Source: DATDIC01 sp963777625 (lineage in GTDB: Bacteria > Pseudomonadota > Alphaproteobacteria > Acetobacterales > Acetobacteraceae). Taken from it: DNA of 64,000 nucleotides. The position numbers were made by a program, and so were the translations under genes. Where the stretch lies: NCBI GenBank assembly GCA_963777625.1, contig CAVZRO010000017.1:124001-188000 (forward strand). Reading direction: 5' to 3'. Of the stretch, positions 16,911 through 25,757 are shown piece by piece. A model generated the notes under the pieces. The model did not search any database, had not been told where the DNA came from, and saw only the letters and a list, made by a program, of their open reading frames with translations. Positions within the stretch are counted from its first letter, which is position 1; every line of letters starts with the position of its first letter.

Positions 16911-18208
16911 GTCCTGTAGCCGTTCCGCTTCAAGATCGCAGCGATCTCCTGGTTGGCGTCGCCAAGCGCCTGATTGACCGTTTTGACGCCCACCAGCGCG
17001 GCACTGAGTTCCTCACCGAGGCGGACCATGATCTCGGCGGAGGGTTTGATGCGCGGGACATAGTCGGGATTGCCGAGATCGAGAATCTGCTTGAACAGCG
17101 TGTATTGTGGATATTTCGCGATAATCGCCGGGTCCTTGTACATGCTCTCGCGGAACGCGGCGCCGCCGGCAAAAATCCAGGGCTCATTGTTCTTCTCGGA
17201 TGTCATCCATTCCAGGAATTGCCATGCCGCCTCGCGCTTTCGGCTGAGGGAGGAGATGGCGAGCATGTGCGCCGAGGTCTCCGGGCGGGGTCCTTTCGGG
17301 CCAGCCGGCGCGACCGCGTAGCCGAACTTGCCGGCGAAGCGGGAGGCTTTGGGGTCTTCGAGCAGGGGCGTGATGATGGTGACGTCGTTGGCCATGGCGG
17401 CGATACCGCTCTGCAGCTCGCTGACAATCTGGCCATAACTGCGGTTGGACGACGGTGCCGTATATTTGTTGATGTTTATGAATGCCTGCAAAGCTGCGGC
17501 GGCCTCGGGCGAGTCGAGCTGGGTGTTGAACTTGGCATCGTAGATCTCGCCGCCGAACGAATAGAGCCAGCCCACCCAATCGTAGGCGATCGAGCCGCCG
17601 GAGGCGACCCGCTGCGAAAACCCGTACTGGTTTTTGGACGGAGCGTTCATTGCCTGCGCCGCACGGGTCATCTCATCGACCGTGGTGGGCACCTTCAGTC
17701 CCGTGGGTTCGAGCAGGTCCTTCCGATAGACCAGCATCCTGCCTTCGATCATGATGGCGATGCCATAGAGCTTGTCGCGCAGCGTGGCGATGCCGCGCGC
17801 GAGGTGCAGGAAGTCGTCCAAATTGTAACTTGGGGAAATCATGGAATCGAGCGGCACCACCACGCCGGCCTCGCTCCAATAGCCGATGGCGGACGCGCTG
17901 TTCATCCATACGATATCATATTGACCCTTCTTGGCCTGAAAGTCGAGATTCACCTTGTCGTTGATCGACGGCAGGTCGAACTCGGACAGTTGGAAACTGA
18001 CGTTCGGCGCAACATCCCGGTACTTCTTGATCATTGCCTTCGTGGCGAGCCAGGACGGGTGGCCGTCAAGGCCAATCATTGACAATGTGACGGATGCCTG
18101 GGCGGAGGCCCGCCGCGGCCACGACGCGGCGGCAACCGCGGCTGCCGCAGCAGTGCCGGTCAGGGTGTGGCGCCGCGTAATCTTACTCTCGGCGTTAAGG
18201 CCTTTCAT
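16907..18208 (-). CDS. Extracellular sugar-binding protein (family 1)
   Basis: 433 residues with a twin-arginine-like leader (KITRRHTLTGTAAAAAVAAA SW, processed near RASAQA). Binding-protein features are MIGLDGHPSWLATKAMIKKY, YDIVWMNSASAIGYWSEAGV, VYRKDLLEPTGLKVPTTVDE and a C-terminal WQFLEWMTSEKNNEPWIFAG. The ligand cannot be inferred beyond sugar or sugar derivative. It heads the minus-strand transporter operon, directly upstream of both permeases and downstream of an epimerase gene; the divergent GntR regulator probably controls the set. Confidence 0.88.
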   Translation of the reverse strand: MKGLNAESKITRRHTLTGTAAAAAVAAASWPRRASAQASVTLSMIGLDGHPSWLATKAMIKKYRDVAPNVSFQLSEFDLPSINDKVNLDFQAKKGQYDIVWMNSASAIGYWSEAGVVVPLDSMISPSYNLDDFLHLARGIATLRDKLYGIAIMIEGRMLVYRKDLLEPTGLKVPTTVDEMTRAAQAMNAPSKNQYGFSQRVASGGSIAYDWVGWLYSFGGEIYDAKFNTQLDSPEAAAALQAFININKYTAPSSNRSYGQIVSELQSGIAAMANDVTIITPLLEDPKASRFAGKFGYAVAPAGPKGPRPETSAHMLAISSLSRKREAAWQFLEWMTSEKNNEPWIFAGGAAFRESMYKDPAIIAKYPQYTLFKQILDLGNPDYVPRIKPSAEIMVRLGEELSAALVGVKTVNQALGDANQEIAAILKRNGYRT

Positions 18209-18258
18209 TTTGTCCCCCCGTGAATAAGCCAGACTCTAACTGGCCATTTCCGATTCCG

Positions 18259-19335
18259 CTATGATTTGGGCTGCTGAGCCGGCAACACGCCCATGTCACT
18301 TCCGGCGAGCATCCGGTGGCCGTCATCAACGCTGCGGAAGAAATCGAATTGCGGGCGATAGCCAAGGACCGCTCGCGCCTTGGACAGGCTCATTTCGTAG
18401 GCGAGCCGTATCGGAACGGCCGCCGTGCACCAGGGCAATCCGGTCCGCTCGGCAAGGTGGCGCACCGCCTCGACACTCGACACCGGTCCCGGCCCCAAAA
18501 TATTGAACGCATCGCCGACGCCTGCTTCCGACTCAAGGGCCAGCAGCGTGCCCTGCACCACGTCTCGAACGTCCGTCGGATGCGAGATCCAAGGCTGGCC
18601 ATCACGATCCGTCAACGCGACAAGTCGATCCTTGTCTCCGGCCAGCGGCTCAAGCCACTCCCACGGACGCTCGTGCTCCAGCAGATTGATCCAAAGATAG
18701 TTGTTGTGGCTCAACTTGGCGTCGCGGAATCGCTAAATCATTCCGCTGAGCAGGTATTGCCTGCCGCCGGCGCGCTCATCGGGGCTGGCTACCCCTCCAT
18801 AGCGCAGGATAACGATCGGCACCCCGAATTCGGTGAGATAATCGAGGCACAGCCGCTCGCCCACGACTTTGGTGAGTCCATAGAGGTTTACCGGATCCTG
18901 TGGATGATTCTCATCGATGGGCGTATAGCGCGGCCTGACAGCAGGATATGTAGCGTCGGTGCTTGCAAAGATGAATTTGACAAGGCCGTTGCACTGACGC
19001 GCGCCTTCCAGGACGTGCAAAGTGGCATCGACATTCAGATGCCAGTATTCAGTGACAGGCATGTCGCCGGCATCCGGTCCCATGAGGGCCGCGAGATGGC
19101 AGATCGCTTGCACGTCGGCGCAAGCGCCGGCCACCGCGCCTTCCTCGCGCAGATCGGCGGTGACGATCTCGATATCCAGGCCGGCGACGCGTGGCAAGGC
19201 AGGATCGTTCGGCAATATCACCGCCCGAACCTTGTAGCCGCGTGCAAGCAGCGCGCGACTGAGGTTAGCCCCCACACGGCCGGTCGCTCCGGTCAGGAGA
19301 ACGCGATCCCCTGGTTTCGTCGCCAGGCGCGTCAT
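18259..19335 (-). pseudogene. NAD-dependent epimerase/dehydratase with an internal amber codon
   Basis: The extended SDR starts MTRLATKPGDRVLLTGATGR, with the Rossmann motif TGATGRVG. It continues AICHLAALMGPDA, FIFASTDATYPAVRP and NLYGLTKVVGERLCLDYL, with catalytic Tyr and Lys in YGLTK. After QYLLSGMI a TAG (18733-18735) interrupts it. The same frame goes on without any shift: RFRDAKLSHNNYLWINLLEH, ISHPTDVRDVVQGTLLALES, ending LPAQQPKS. A CAG (Gln) to TAG change explains the break. It leads the sugar-transport operon and could act on the imported sugar or its nucleotide derivative. Full length would be about 358 residues. Confidence 0.8.
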
Positions 19336-19471
19336 TCGTCTATGGCTCCGTCAGCCAACGAGACCAGGACATCAATTCAAGGCGGGTGCACGGATGCATT
19401 GTTAGGTGTTTCCTTCCTCAATTCTGCCGCCCATCCCTTCGAATGGCGCTTAGTTATATGCAAAAGATCAT

Positions 19472-19488
19472 CAGATATATAGAATCTG
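19472..19488. promoter_or_regulatory. Short inverted repeat between divergent GntR gene and operon
   Basis: CAGAT-ATATAGA-ATCTG lies in the 186-base divergent spacer, where a GntR-type regulator would bind. The arms are only 5 bp, so this is a weak candidate operator. Confidence 0.25.
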
Positions 19489-19521
19489 TCAAGCCCGCAT
19501 TCGAGTGGCTGGCGACCTCCT

Positions 19522-20256
19522 ATGACCACAGGAAGACAGATGGGGCTGAATGCATCCGTGAACGTCAGTGCAATTGCGGACAAACGTGACCAGGACCCCG
19601 CTGCTGCCTCCACCAGATATCGCCGCATCCAGGACCTGATCCGCGAGGACATCGTGGGCGGTCGCCTGCCACCTGATCTCCACCTCAAGACGGCGGACCT
19701 CGCCGCCCGGTACGGCGTCAGCGCCAATCCGATCCGCGAAGCGTTGCAGCGCCTGGAGGGTGAGGGGTTGGTTGTCATCCTGCCCAACCGCGGCGCGCGT
19801 GTACGCAAGATCGACGAAGCGTTTGTGCGCAACATCCTCGATATTCTGCTGCTGCTCGATCCCTACCTCGTCCGTTGGTTCGTGGAATCCGCGCGGACGG
19901 CGGAGGTCGCGGAGCTAGAGGCAATTCAGCGGCGGCTGGAAAAGGCGGCGAAGCGAAGCGATTTCGCGGCCTTCCACCACGAGAACGGTCTTTTTCACGA
20001 TGCTATCTACCGCCGCCACTTCAATACCGAGGCGTTACGCATCGTCAATCTGCACAATGACCTGCTGCGCAGTCTGTCGTGCCGTTATCCTGCCAATCAC
20101 ACCCGCATGCTGCAATCGTCTGCTGAACACCGCGCGCTCGTAACCACTGCGCGCGCCGGCGATGTTGAAGGTGCCGTGCAGGCGACCCGGACCCATATCG
20201 AGCGGTCGAACGCCTATATCCTCGGCCTGCTAAGCGCCGATCGAAACCGCGCATAA
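19522..20256 (+). CDS. GntR-family transcriptional regulator (FCD/FadR subgroup)
   Basis: 244 residues. The winged helix is RYRRIQDLIREDIVGGRLPP, LHLKTADLAARYGVSANPIR, EALQRLEGEGLVVILPNRGA. The C-terminal effector domain is of the FCD type (VRNILDILLLLDPYLVRWFV; metal-ligand-type His in ENGLFHDAIYRRHFN and SSAEHRALVTTARAGDVEGA). FCD regulators bind sugar acids or similar carboxylates and usually repress adjacent catabolic operons. It is divergent from the epimerase-transporter operon, its likely target. The start could also be the Met at codon 7. Confidence 0.88.
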   Translation: MTTGRQMGLNASVNVSAIADKRDQDPAAASTRYRRIQDLIREDIVGGRLPPDLHLKTADLAARYGVSANPIREALQRLEGEGLVVILPNRGARVRKIDEAFVRNILDILLLLDPYLVRWFVESARTAEVAELEAIQRRLEKAAKRSDFAAFHHENGLFHDAIYRRHFNTEALRIVNLHNDLLRSLSCRYPANHTRMLQSSAEHRALVTTARAGDVEGAVQATRTHIERSNAYILGLLSADRNRA

Positions 20257-20280
20257 GGCCGCACCGGTTCGGGTTTCCCC

Positions 20281-21042
20281 CTAACGAACAGCAGTCACCG
20301 GCTGATTCACCCGGAGGAAGCTGTGTATATGGCTCAACGCCTCCCGGACCTGGTCCTTGGTTTCCTTCCACGGATAGAGGCTGACTTCGGCATTCGGCGC
20401 GAGACGCGCGACCTCCATGGCGACGGCGTACGGATGCGCCGGCACATCGTCGGGCAGCACCAGGATGGGCGTCTTGCACGAACGCACGAAATCTCGCGTC
20501 ACGGTGAAGACAAAATCGGGGCTGGAGCGGTACATCTTGTTCAGGAAGGCATCCACCATCTCCATCGTGATATCGGGACGGCGGGCGCACAGCGCCGGCC
20601 CCCAGCCGGTCATGTTGTTGTTGTAGAACAGGTCGGGCATTTCCGGGCGGGATCCGCTGGGCTGTGCCAGCACCGCGGCGACAATACGCCCAGGCGCCCG
20701 CCGCAGCATGTTCCAGATGAAAGGACCTCCGATACAGAAGCCCATCACCAGGAACTCGTTGATGCGCAGGTGATCCATCAGGCCGAGCTGGTCGTCCGTG
20801 TACGCATCCCAGGGCCGGTCGATCTCCAGTGGACCGGAAGACTGGCCGCCATTGGCGTTGCGCAGGTCCATGGCGATGCAGCGATACTCACGCTTGAACT
20901 CCTCCATCGCATTGAACGGCGGGAATCCGGTGAGCGAGGCGATGTTCGAATTCAGGCCACCGCCGGAAATGAACAGCAACGGGAAACCGGAACCGGCTTC
21001 TTCGTAATGGATGCGGACGTCGCCTTTTTCATAGAATGGCAT
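20281..21042 (-). CDS. Alpha/beta hydrolase
   Basis: The 253-residue enzyme begins MPFYEKGDVRIHYEEAGSGF, with an AAGGAG ribosome-binding site just upstream; the longer in-frame extension lacks one. The oxyanion segment is PLLFISGGGLNSNI and a probable Asp strand is IAMDLRNANGGQSSG. The nucleophile elbow reads MGFCIGGPF, so Cys rather than Ser appears at the nucleophile position, as in dienelactone-hydrolase-like members. The C-terminal acid and base lie in ILVLPDDVPAHPY and near ALSHIHSFL. The substrate is unknown. It converges on the GntR gene and is divergent from a membrane-protein gene. Confidence 0.8.
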   Translation of the reverse strand: MPFYEKGDVRIHYEEAGSGFPLLFISGGGLNSNIASLTGFPPFNAMEEFKREYRCIAMDLRNANGGQSSGPLEIDRPWDAYTDDQLGLMDHLRINEFLVMGFCIGGPFIWNMLRRAPGRIVAAVLAQPSGSRPEMPDLFYNNNMTGWGPALCARRPDITMEMVDAFLNKMYRSSPDFVFTVTRDFVRSCKTPILVLPDDVPAHPYAVAMEVARLAPNAEVSLYPWKETKDQVREALSHIHSFLRVNQPVTAVR

Positions 21043-21226
21043 GGTCGTTTCTCCTTGCTCGATAGGGTCGGATGAGCGCCCACCGAACCCGACGCTCCGG
21101 CAGGCGAGCAGTTCAGCCCAATTTTCCGGCCACCTCAACTCTGCCACGGCATTCGCCGGCCGGTTGACGTCGGGCGGCGGCGGCGCGAATCCTCCGCGCA
21201 GCAGCGAACTCCGGGAGAGCCCTCCG

Positions 21227-21658
21227 ATGTCGGGCATGACAGGCCGCGCAGTGCTGGGCTTTATCGCCGGGGCACTTTCCGTGCTGACATTCCACCAGGG
21301 AATGATCGGCATGCTGCACGCGACTCATGTCATCGATTGGGGAGCCTACCCGATGTCGCCGGTACCTCCGTTCGGCGTTCCGCGGGTGCTCGACCTGGCA
21401 TTCTGGGGCGGTGCATGGGGCGTGCTGTTCGCGCTGGTCGCACCCCGCCTGCCGGGAGCAGACTGGCTGAAGGGTATCGGGCTCGGCATCGCGGCGAATC
21501 TGGTGGGGTGGTTCGTGATCCCGCCGCTACGCGGGCAGCCGATCGTTCACAGCCTCATGGCGGTCGAGCTCGGTCTGATCATCAATTGTTTCTGGGGTTT
21601 GGGCGTGGGGCTGATCCTTCCCTCTCTAATGCGGCGCGACCGTTTGGCGCGCGCCTGA
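21227..21658 (+). CDS. Small multi-helix membrane protein of unknown function
   Basis: 143 residues starting MSGMTGRAVLGFIAGALSVL, with four likely membrane helices: VLGFIAGALSVLTFHQGMIG, LDLAFWGGAWGVLFALVAP, LKGIGLGIAANLVGWFVIPP and ELGLIINCFWGLGVGLILPS. The composition resembles small alphaproteobacterial inner-membrane proteins annotated only as hypothetical. GGGAG precedes the ATG. It sits 12 bases ahead of the penicillin acylase gene and is probably co-transcribed with it. Confidence 0.7.
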   Translation: MSGMTGRAVLGFIAGALSVLTFHQGMIGMLHATHVIDWGAYPMSPVPPFGVPRVLDLAFWGGAWGVLFALVAPRLPGADWLKGIGLGIAANLVGWFVIPPLRGQPIVHSLMAVELGLIINCFWGLGVGLILPSLMRRDRLARA

Positions 21659-21670
21659 CAGGAGCAAACA

Positions 21671-24007
21671 ATGGCATTGGATGACGCAACCCTGCTGGCG
21701 GCAATGCGCCGCCGTGACGGGATCAATGAGGTTTGCTCCGCTGCCGGCGTATCGCGGACGGAGTTTGCAGCGGCGCGCGACCGCTTCCTGGCGCGGCAGG
21801 CGCAGCCGCATGACCAGACGATCACCGGCGCCGTCGGAACGCCGGTGGAGATCAAGCGCGATCGCGCCGGCGTGCCGCATGTATTCGCGGGCAATTCGCC
21901 GGACCTGTATTTCGGGTTGGGCGTTGCCATGGCGCAGGATCGCCTTTGGCAGATGGATCGGCTTCGCCGGCGAGCGCTGGGGCGGCAGGCGGAGATACTC
22001 GGCGCGGATTTCGTTGCCGCTGACATCGCGCACCTGACGGTGGGGATCGACCAGATCGCGTCGCGTGACGCAGCCGCGATGGACCCGGCCACGCATCGGC
22101 TGGTCACCGCCTTCGTTGCCGGCATCAACCGTTACATCGAAACGGCCGCCGATCTGCCGATCGAATTTCAGCTTCTGGAATACACGCCGCATCCGTTCTC
22201 GCCAGCGGATATTGTGGCGATCGGGCGCGGCATCTGGTGGTCGCTGAACGGGCGGATCGACCGGCTCGCGGCGGCGGAGTCGGCGCGGCTGCTGCCGGAG
22301 CAATGGCGGCACGCATATCTCACGCCCGAGGCGTCGGAACACCTGGTGCTGCCCACGGGATTGGCAAACGCGGCCGGCAACGCACACGCGGCCGGAACCG
22401 ACGATGTCACCGGCAGCAACAACTGGGCGATCGACGGGCAGCGCAGCGGCACCGGCTTCCCGATCCTGTGCGGCGATCCGCACCAGCCGTTCTGGGTTCC
22501 TTCGAGCTGGTACGAATTTGCCCTGCACGGGCCGGAGGATGATGCGGCCGGGGCGGGCCATCCGGGACTGCCGGGCATGTGGTGGGGCAGCAACGGCGTT
22601 GCCGCCTTCAGCATCACCAACAACATGGCCTCGACCCGCGACCTGTATCGCGAGCAGGTGGACCCCGCCGATCCGACCCGCTATCGCGACGGCGACGTGT
22701 GGCGCCTGTTCGAGGAGCGGGCGCTCGCGATACCCGTGCGCGGACAAGCAGCGCGCGAGCTTATCGTGCGCTCGACGGTGCGCGGCCCGGTGGTCAATGC
22801 ATTGCTGACGCCGGTCACCGAGGGCGGTGATCCGCCGCTATCGATGCGCTGGGTGGGTGCCGAGCACCTGGACGATCTGCGCGCCACGATCGCAATTTCT
22901 CGGGCCAAGGACTGGCAAAGCTTCCGCAATGCCCTGCGCGACTGGTCGGTTGCAGTGTTCAACTGGGTCTATGCCGATCGCAACGGCAATATCGGCTACC
23001 AGATGGCCGGCCGGCTGCCGATCCGTGGGCGGGTGGTGCACGGGTTCCGCGACGCGGACAACCCCGCCGATCAATGGCGCGCCTATATCCCGTTCGACGA
23101 GCTGCCACATAGTTTCAATCCATCCCGCGGCTACGTCGCCAGTGCGAACCAGCGCATCGTGCCGCCTGAGTTCAAATACCCGATCTATGGCGCGTTTTCG
23201 CAGGGACACCGGGGGGCGCGCATCGACGAGGCCTTCGCGCGGCAGCAGGTGATGGACCGCGCGGCGAATATCAGCTTCCAGAACGACGTGAAGAACATGC
23301 GTGCGGCGCGGCTATGTCCGCACATCCTGGGCTACCTGCGCGGCCGCGCAGAGCCGGACGCGGCGATCGTCGCCACCGCACTCAGCGGCTGGAATTATCG
23401 CTACGATCTGGCCAGCACCGCGCCTACCGTGTTCGAAACGTTCATGGCGGTGTGGAACAGAACGGTGCTGAGCGCGCACATGCCGGAGCGGCTGCTGGAT
23501 TTGACCGTGCAGCAGACCGGGCTTGCGGCGAACCTGCTGGAGGACGCGGACAACGGCTACTTCGCCGACGGCATGGCAGCTTCGGTGGCGCGCACGGCCG
23601 TGCAGACCGCGGAGCGGTTGCGCGCGCGCCTGGGCGCTGATCCGGCCGCCTGGCAGTGGCAGCGCGTGCACTCCGCGCATTGGCACCATCCGGCGGCCAC
23701 GCCCGCGCTGGGCGACGCGTTCGATATCGGGCCGGCTCCGGTCGATGGTGGATCGCACACGATCCGCAACACCGGCGGTGAACTGCCCCCGCACCACGCC
23801 AGCTCCGGCGCCGAATATCGCATCGTGGTCGATTTCGCCGCGCCGGATTCCTTCCTGGCGGTGCAGAATATCGGCAATTCCGGCGTCCCCGGCAGCCCGC
23901 ATTACCGCGACCAGTTCGAACCCTGGCTGCGGGCCGAGTACCACGTCGTGCATCTGCGGCGCGAGCAGATCGAGACCGAGGCAACGACGCAAATCCTGCC
24001 GCTGTAA
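21671..24007 (+). CDS. Penicillin acylase family protein (Ntn hydrolase)
   Basis: The 778-residue precursor of an N-terminal-nucleophile amidohydrolase has alpha-chain features VEIKRDRAGVPHVFAGNSPD, LYFGLGVAMAQDRLWQMDRL and RRRALGRQAEILG. The processing site and catalytic Ser lie at TGSNNWAI (G248-S249), and the beta chain carries LCGDPHQPFWVPSSWYEFAL. Precursors of this family cleave themselves before that Ser and hydrolyse amide bonds of acyl-amino compounds such as penicillins or acyl-homoserine lactones. There is no signal peptide at the N-terminus, unusual because many family members are periplasmic; the first ~50 residues look like a soluble helical leader. The true substrate is unknown. 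Confidence 0.9.
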   Translation: MALDDATLLAAMRRRDGINEVCSAAGVSRTEFAAARDRFLARQAQPHDQTITGAVGTPVEIKRDRAGVPHVFAGNSPDLYFGLGVAMAQDRLWQMDRLRRRALGRQAEILGADFVAADIAHLTVGIDQIASRDAAAMDPATHRLVTAFVAGINRYIETAADLPIEFQLLEYTPHPFSPADIVAIGRGIWWSLNGRIDRLAAAESARLLPEQWRHAYLTPEASEHLVLPTGLANAAGNAHAAGTDDVTGSNNWAIDGQRSGTGFPILCGDPHQPFWVPSSWYEFALHGPEDDAAGAGHPGLPGMWWGSNGVAAFSITNNMASTRDLYREQVDPADPTRYRDGDVWRLFEERALAIPVRGQAARELIVRSTVRGPVVNALLTPVTEGGDPPLSMRWVGAEHLDDLRATIAISRAKDWQSFRNALRDWSVAVFNWVYADRNGNIGYQMAGRLPIRGRVVHGFRDADNPADQWRAYIPFDELPHSFNPSRGYVASANQRIVPPEFKYPIYGAFSQGHRGARIDEAFARQQVMDRAANISFQNDVKNMRAARLCPHILGYLRGRAEPDAAIVATALSGWNYRYDLASTAPTVFETFMAVWNRTVLSAHMPERLLDLTVQQTGLAANLLEDADNGYFADGMAASVARTAVQTAERLRARLGADPAAWQWQRVHSAHWHHPAATPALGDAFDIGPAPVDGGSHTIRNTGGELPPHHASSGAEYRIVVDFAAPDSFLAVQNIGNSGVPGSPHYRDQFEPWLRAEYHVVHLRREQIETEATTQILPL

Positions 24008-24155
24008 CGGGATGGAGCAATAGGGTCGCCCCGATCTACCCGTACTGTTTCCAACGTCAGGGTTTCCAACGTTTCCAACGTCATGGCCCGGCTTGTCCCG
24101 GCCATCGACCCCCTCGCTACCGGATCGCTCGCCGCTGTCAGACCAACGAAATTAT

Positions 24156-24317
24156 ACCGACCCGCGCGGACGAAATCCCGATCCGTCATGCCCGCAAAAG
24201 CACGCATCCAGGCGAGAGCCCCAAATTCCGAGGGTCCGCCTGGATTCCCGCTTTCGCGGGAATGACGGGGACCCGGAATGACGAACCTGGGTCGCCCTCA
24301 ATGCGGTCCGGTATTAC
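24156..24317. repeat. Dispersed palindromic element, copy A
   Basis: This ~160-base segment matches 44442-44591 over nearly its full length (shared blocks ACCCGCGCGGACGAA, ATCCAGGCGAGAGCCC, GCCTGGATTCCCGCTT, ATGCGGTC.GGTATTAC). Its core is an inverted repeat whose arms contain CCCGCnnAAGC…ATCCAGGC and GCCTGGATTCCCGCTT. It lies between penicillin acylase and the SDR gene, convergent ends, and may serve as a terminator-like hairpin. Confidence 0.8.
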
Positions 24318-24335
24318 CGGCGAACCTGCCGATCC

Positions 24336-25106
24336 TCATATCCGCCCGGCATCGGCCACCCAGAGCTGGGCGGTGCACATCCGGCTGTCGTCGGACGCCA
24401 GCCACAACACCAGCCGGGCGACGTCGTCCGGCACCAGTTTCTTTTTCAGGCACTGAACGCGCATCAGGTTCTCTTCCGCCTCTGGCGTCAGCCACAGGCT
24501 AACCTGGCGCTCCGTCATGATCCAGCCGGGGATCACGCAGTTCACCCGGATGCCGTCCGGCCCAAGGTCACGCGCCATGCCCTTGGTCAAACCTTCGACA
24601 CCAGCCTTCGAGGTGGTGTAGGCCGGCATCCCGCCTTGCAGCGCGTGCCAGCTCACCGAACCGAAATTGATGATCGATCCGCCGCCCGCCTTCTGCATCA
24701 TCGGCGCCACCGCCTGGATGGCGAAGAACTGGTGCCGCAAATTCACCGCCAGACGGTCTTCCCAGTAATCCGGTGTCACGTCCTGCCATTTATGCCGCTG
24801 GTCGTGCGCAGCGTTGTTCACCAGCACCGTGATCGGACCCAGCTTGCGCCCGACCTCCGCAATCGCGGCGCGCAGCGCATCGATGTCCTTCAGGTCGCAA
24901 TGCTGAAAGAACGGCTCCGCATGCCCTTCATCTTTCAGCCGGGCGGCCAGCGCGCGCGACGGTTCGTCGGCAATATCGACGAACGCGACATGCGCGCCTT
25001 GCGCGGCGAAGTTCGACACCTCCGCCGCGCCGATCCCGCTGCCGCCGCCGGTAACCAAAACCACGCGGTCGCGCAGGCTCGGGTAGCGGGCGAACTGGTC
25101 ACTCAT
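24336..25106 (-). CDS. SDR-family NAD(P)-dependent oxidoreductase
   Basis: 256 residues of a classical short-chain dehydrogenase. The cofactor motif is TGGGSGIG (residues 19-26), the NNAA motif is at 97-100, the catalytic Ser at about 150-152 and the YTTSK pair is Tyr163/Lys167. The C-terminal part, IRVNCVIPGWIMTERQ, is typical. It likely oxidises a sugar or sugar acid (xylose/galactose-type dehydrogenases and gluconate 5-dehydrogenases share this layout). Its start overlaps the gluconokinase stop (ATGA), tying it to gluconate-type metabolism. Confidence 0.88.
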   Translation of the reverse strand: MSDQFARYPSLRDRVVLVTGGGSGIGAAEVSNFAAQGAHVAFVDIADEPSRALAARLKDEGHAEPFFQHCDLKDIDALRAAIAEVGRKLGPITVLVNNAAHDQRHKWQDVTPDYWEDRLAVNLRHQFFAIQAVAPMMQKAGGGSIINFGSVSWHALQGGMPAYTTSKAGVEGLTKGMARDLGPDGIRVNCVIPGWIMTERQVSLWLTPEAEENLMRVQCLKKKLVPDDVARLVLWLASDDSRMCTAQLWVADAGRI

Positions 25107-25624
25107 GATATCAGTCCTCTTTGCTGCATCGCGGTGATCACCGCATCGACGATCGCCTCCGGCGGCGGCGCCACACTCACCACGATCGGGTGTTCGTCCG
25201 GCCCGGGCTCCTCCAACGCGGCAAACTGGCTCTCCAGCAGCGCCGGCGGCATGAAATGGCCGTGGCGCGCGGCCATGCGTTGCCCGATCAGCTCCGACGA
25301 CCCTTGCAGATACACCAGCACCACATTCGGCCGGGTGCCGATCAGGATGTCGCGATAGCTGCGTTTCAGCGCCGAGCAGGCGACCACCGCCGACCGGCCG
25401 GCCGCCCGGTATTTGTCGATCTCCCCGGCGATGGCCCGCAGCCAGGGCAGCCGGTCGGCATCATCCAACGGAATGCCGCGGCTCATTTTCTCGATATTTG
25501 CAGGCGGGTGAAACGTGTCACCCTCCAACAGATCCCAGCCCAGGCGATCACCGACGCCGCGGGCAATCGTGGTCTTGCCGCTGCCCGATACGCCCATCAT
25601 CACCGCGACGACAGTTTGCTGCAT
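25103..25624 (-). CDS. gntK: Gluconokinase
   Basis: 173 residues from ATG 25624 (GGGAG upstream; the longer frame lacks a site). The P-loop is GVSGSGKT (11-18), followed by LLEGDTFHPPANIEKMSRGI and PLDDADRLPWLRAIAGEIDK, the gluconate-binding region. Next are VVACSALKRSYRDIL, VLVYLQGSSELIGQRMAARH and GHFMPPALLESQFAALEEPG, all diagnostic of thermoresistant-type GntK. It phosphorylates D-gluconate to 6-phosphogluconate in the cytoplasm, feeding the Entner-Doudoroff and pentose phosphate routes. It is coupled to the SDR gene and divergent from an MFS transporter that may supply the sugar acid. Confidence 0.93.
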   Translation of the reverse strand: MQQTVVAVMMGVSGSGKTTIARGVGDRLGWDLLEGDTFHPPANIEKMSRGIPLDDADRLPWLRAIAGEIDKYRAAGRSAVVACSALKRSYRDILIGTRPNVVLVYLQGSSELIGQRMAARHGHFMPPALLESQFAALEEPGPDEHPIVVSVAPPPEAIVDAVITAMQQRGLIS

Positions 25625-25757
25625 GTGGCTATCTCCCATGCGGCTTTGCGTTCGGCAAGGGAGCCGAAGCCGTGCCGGACGGCTTGGGTCAGCCAACGGT
25701 GCTGTTCGTTACGCGACCCTGGGTGCTAGGCTTTCAGGATCGACGCCGGAGTGTGCA

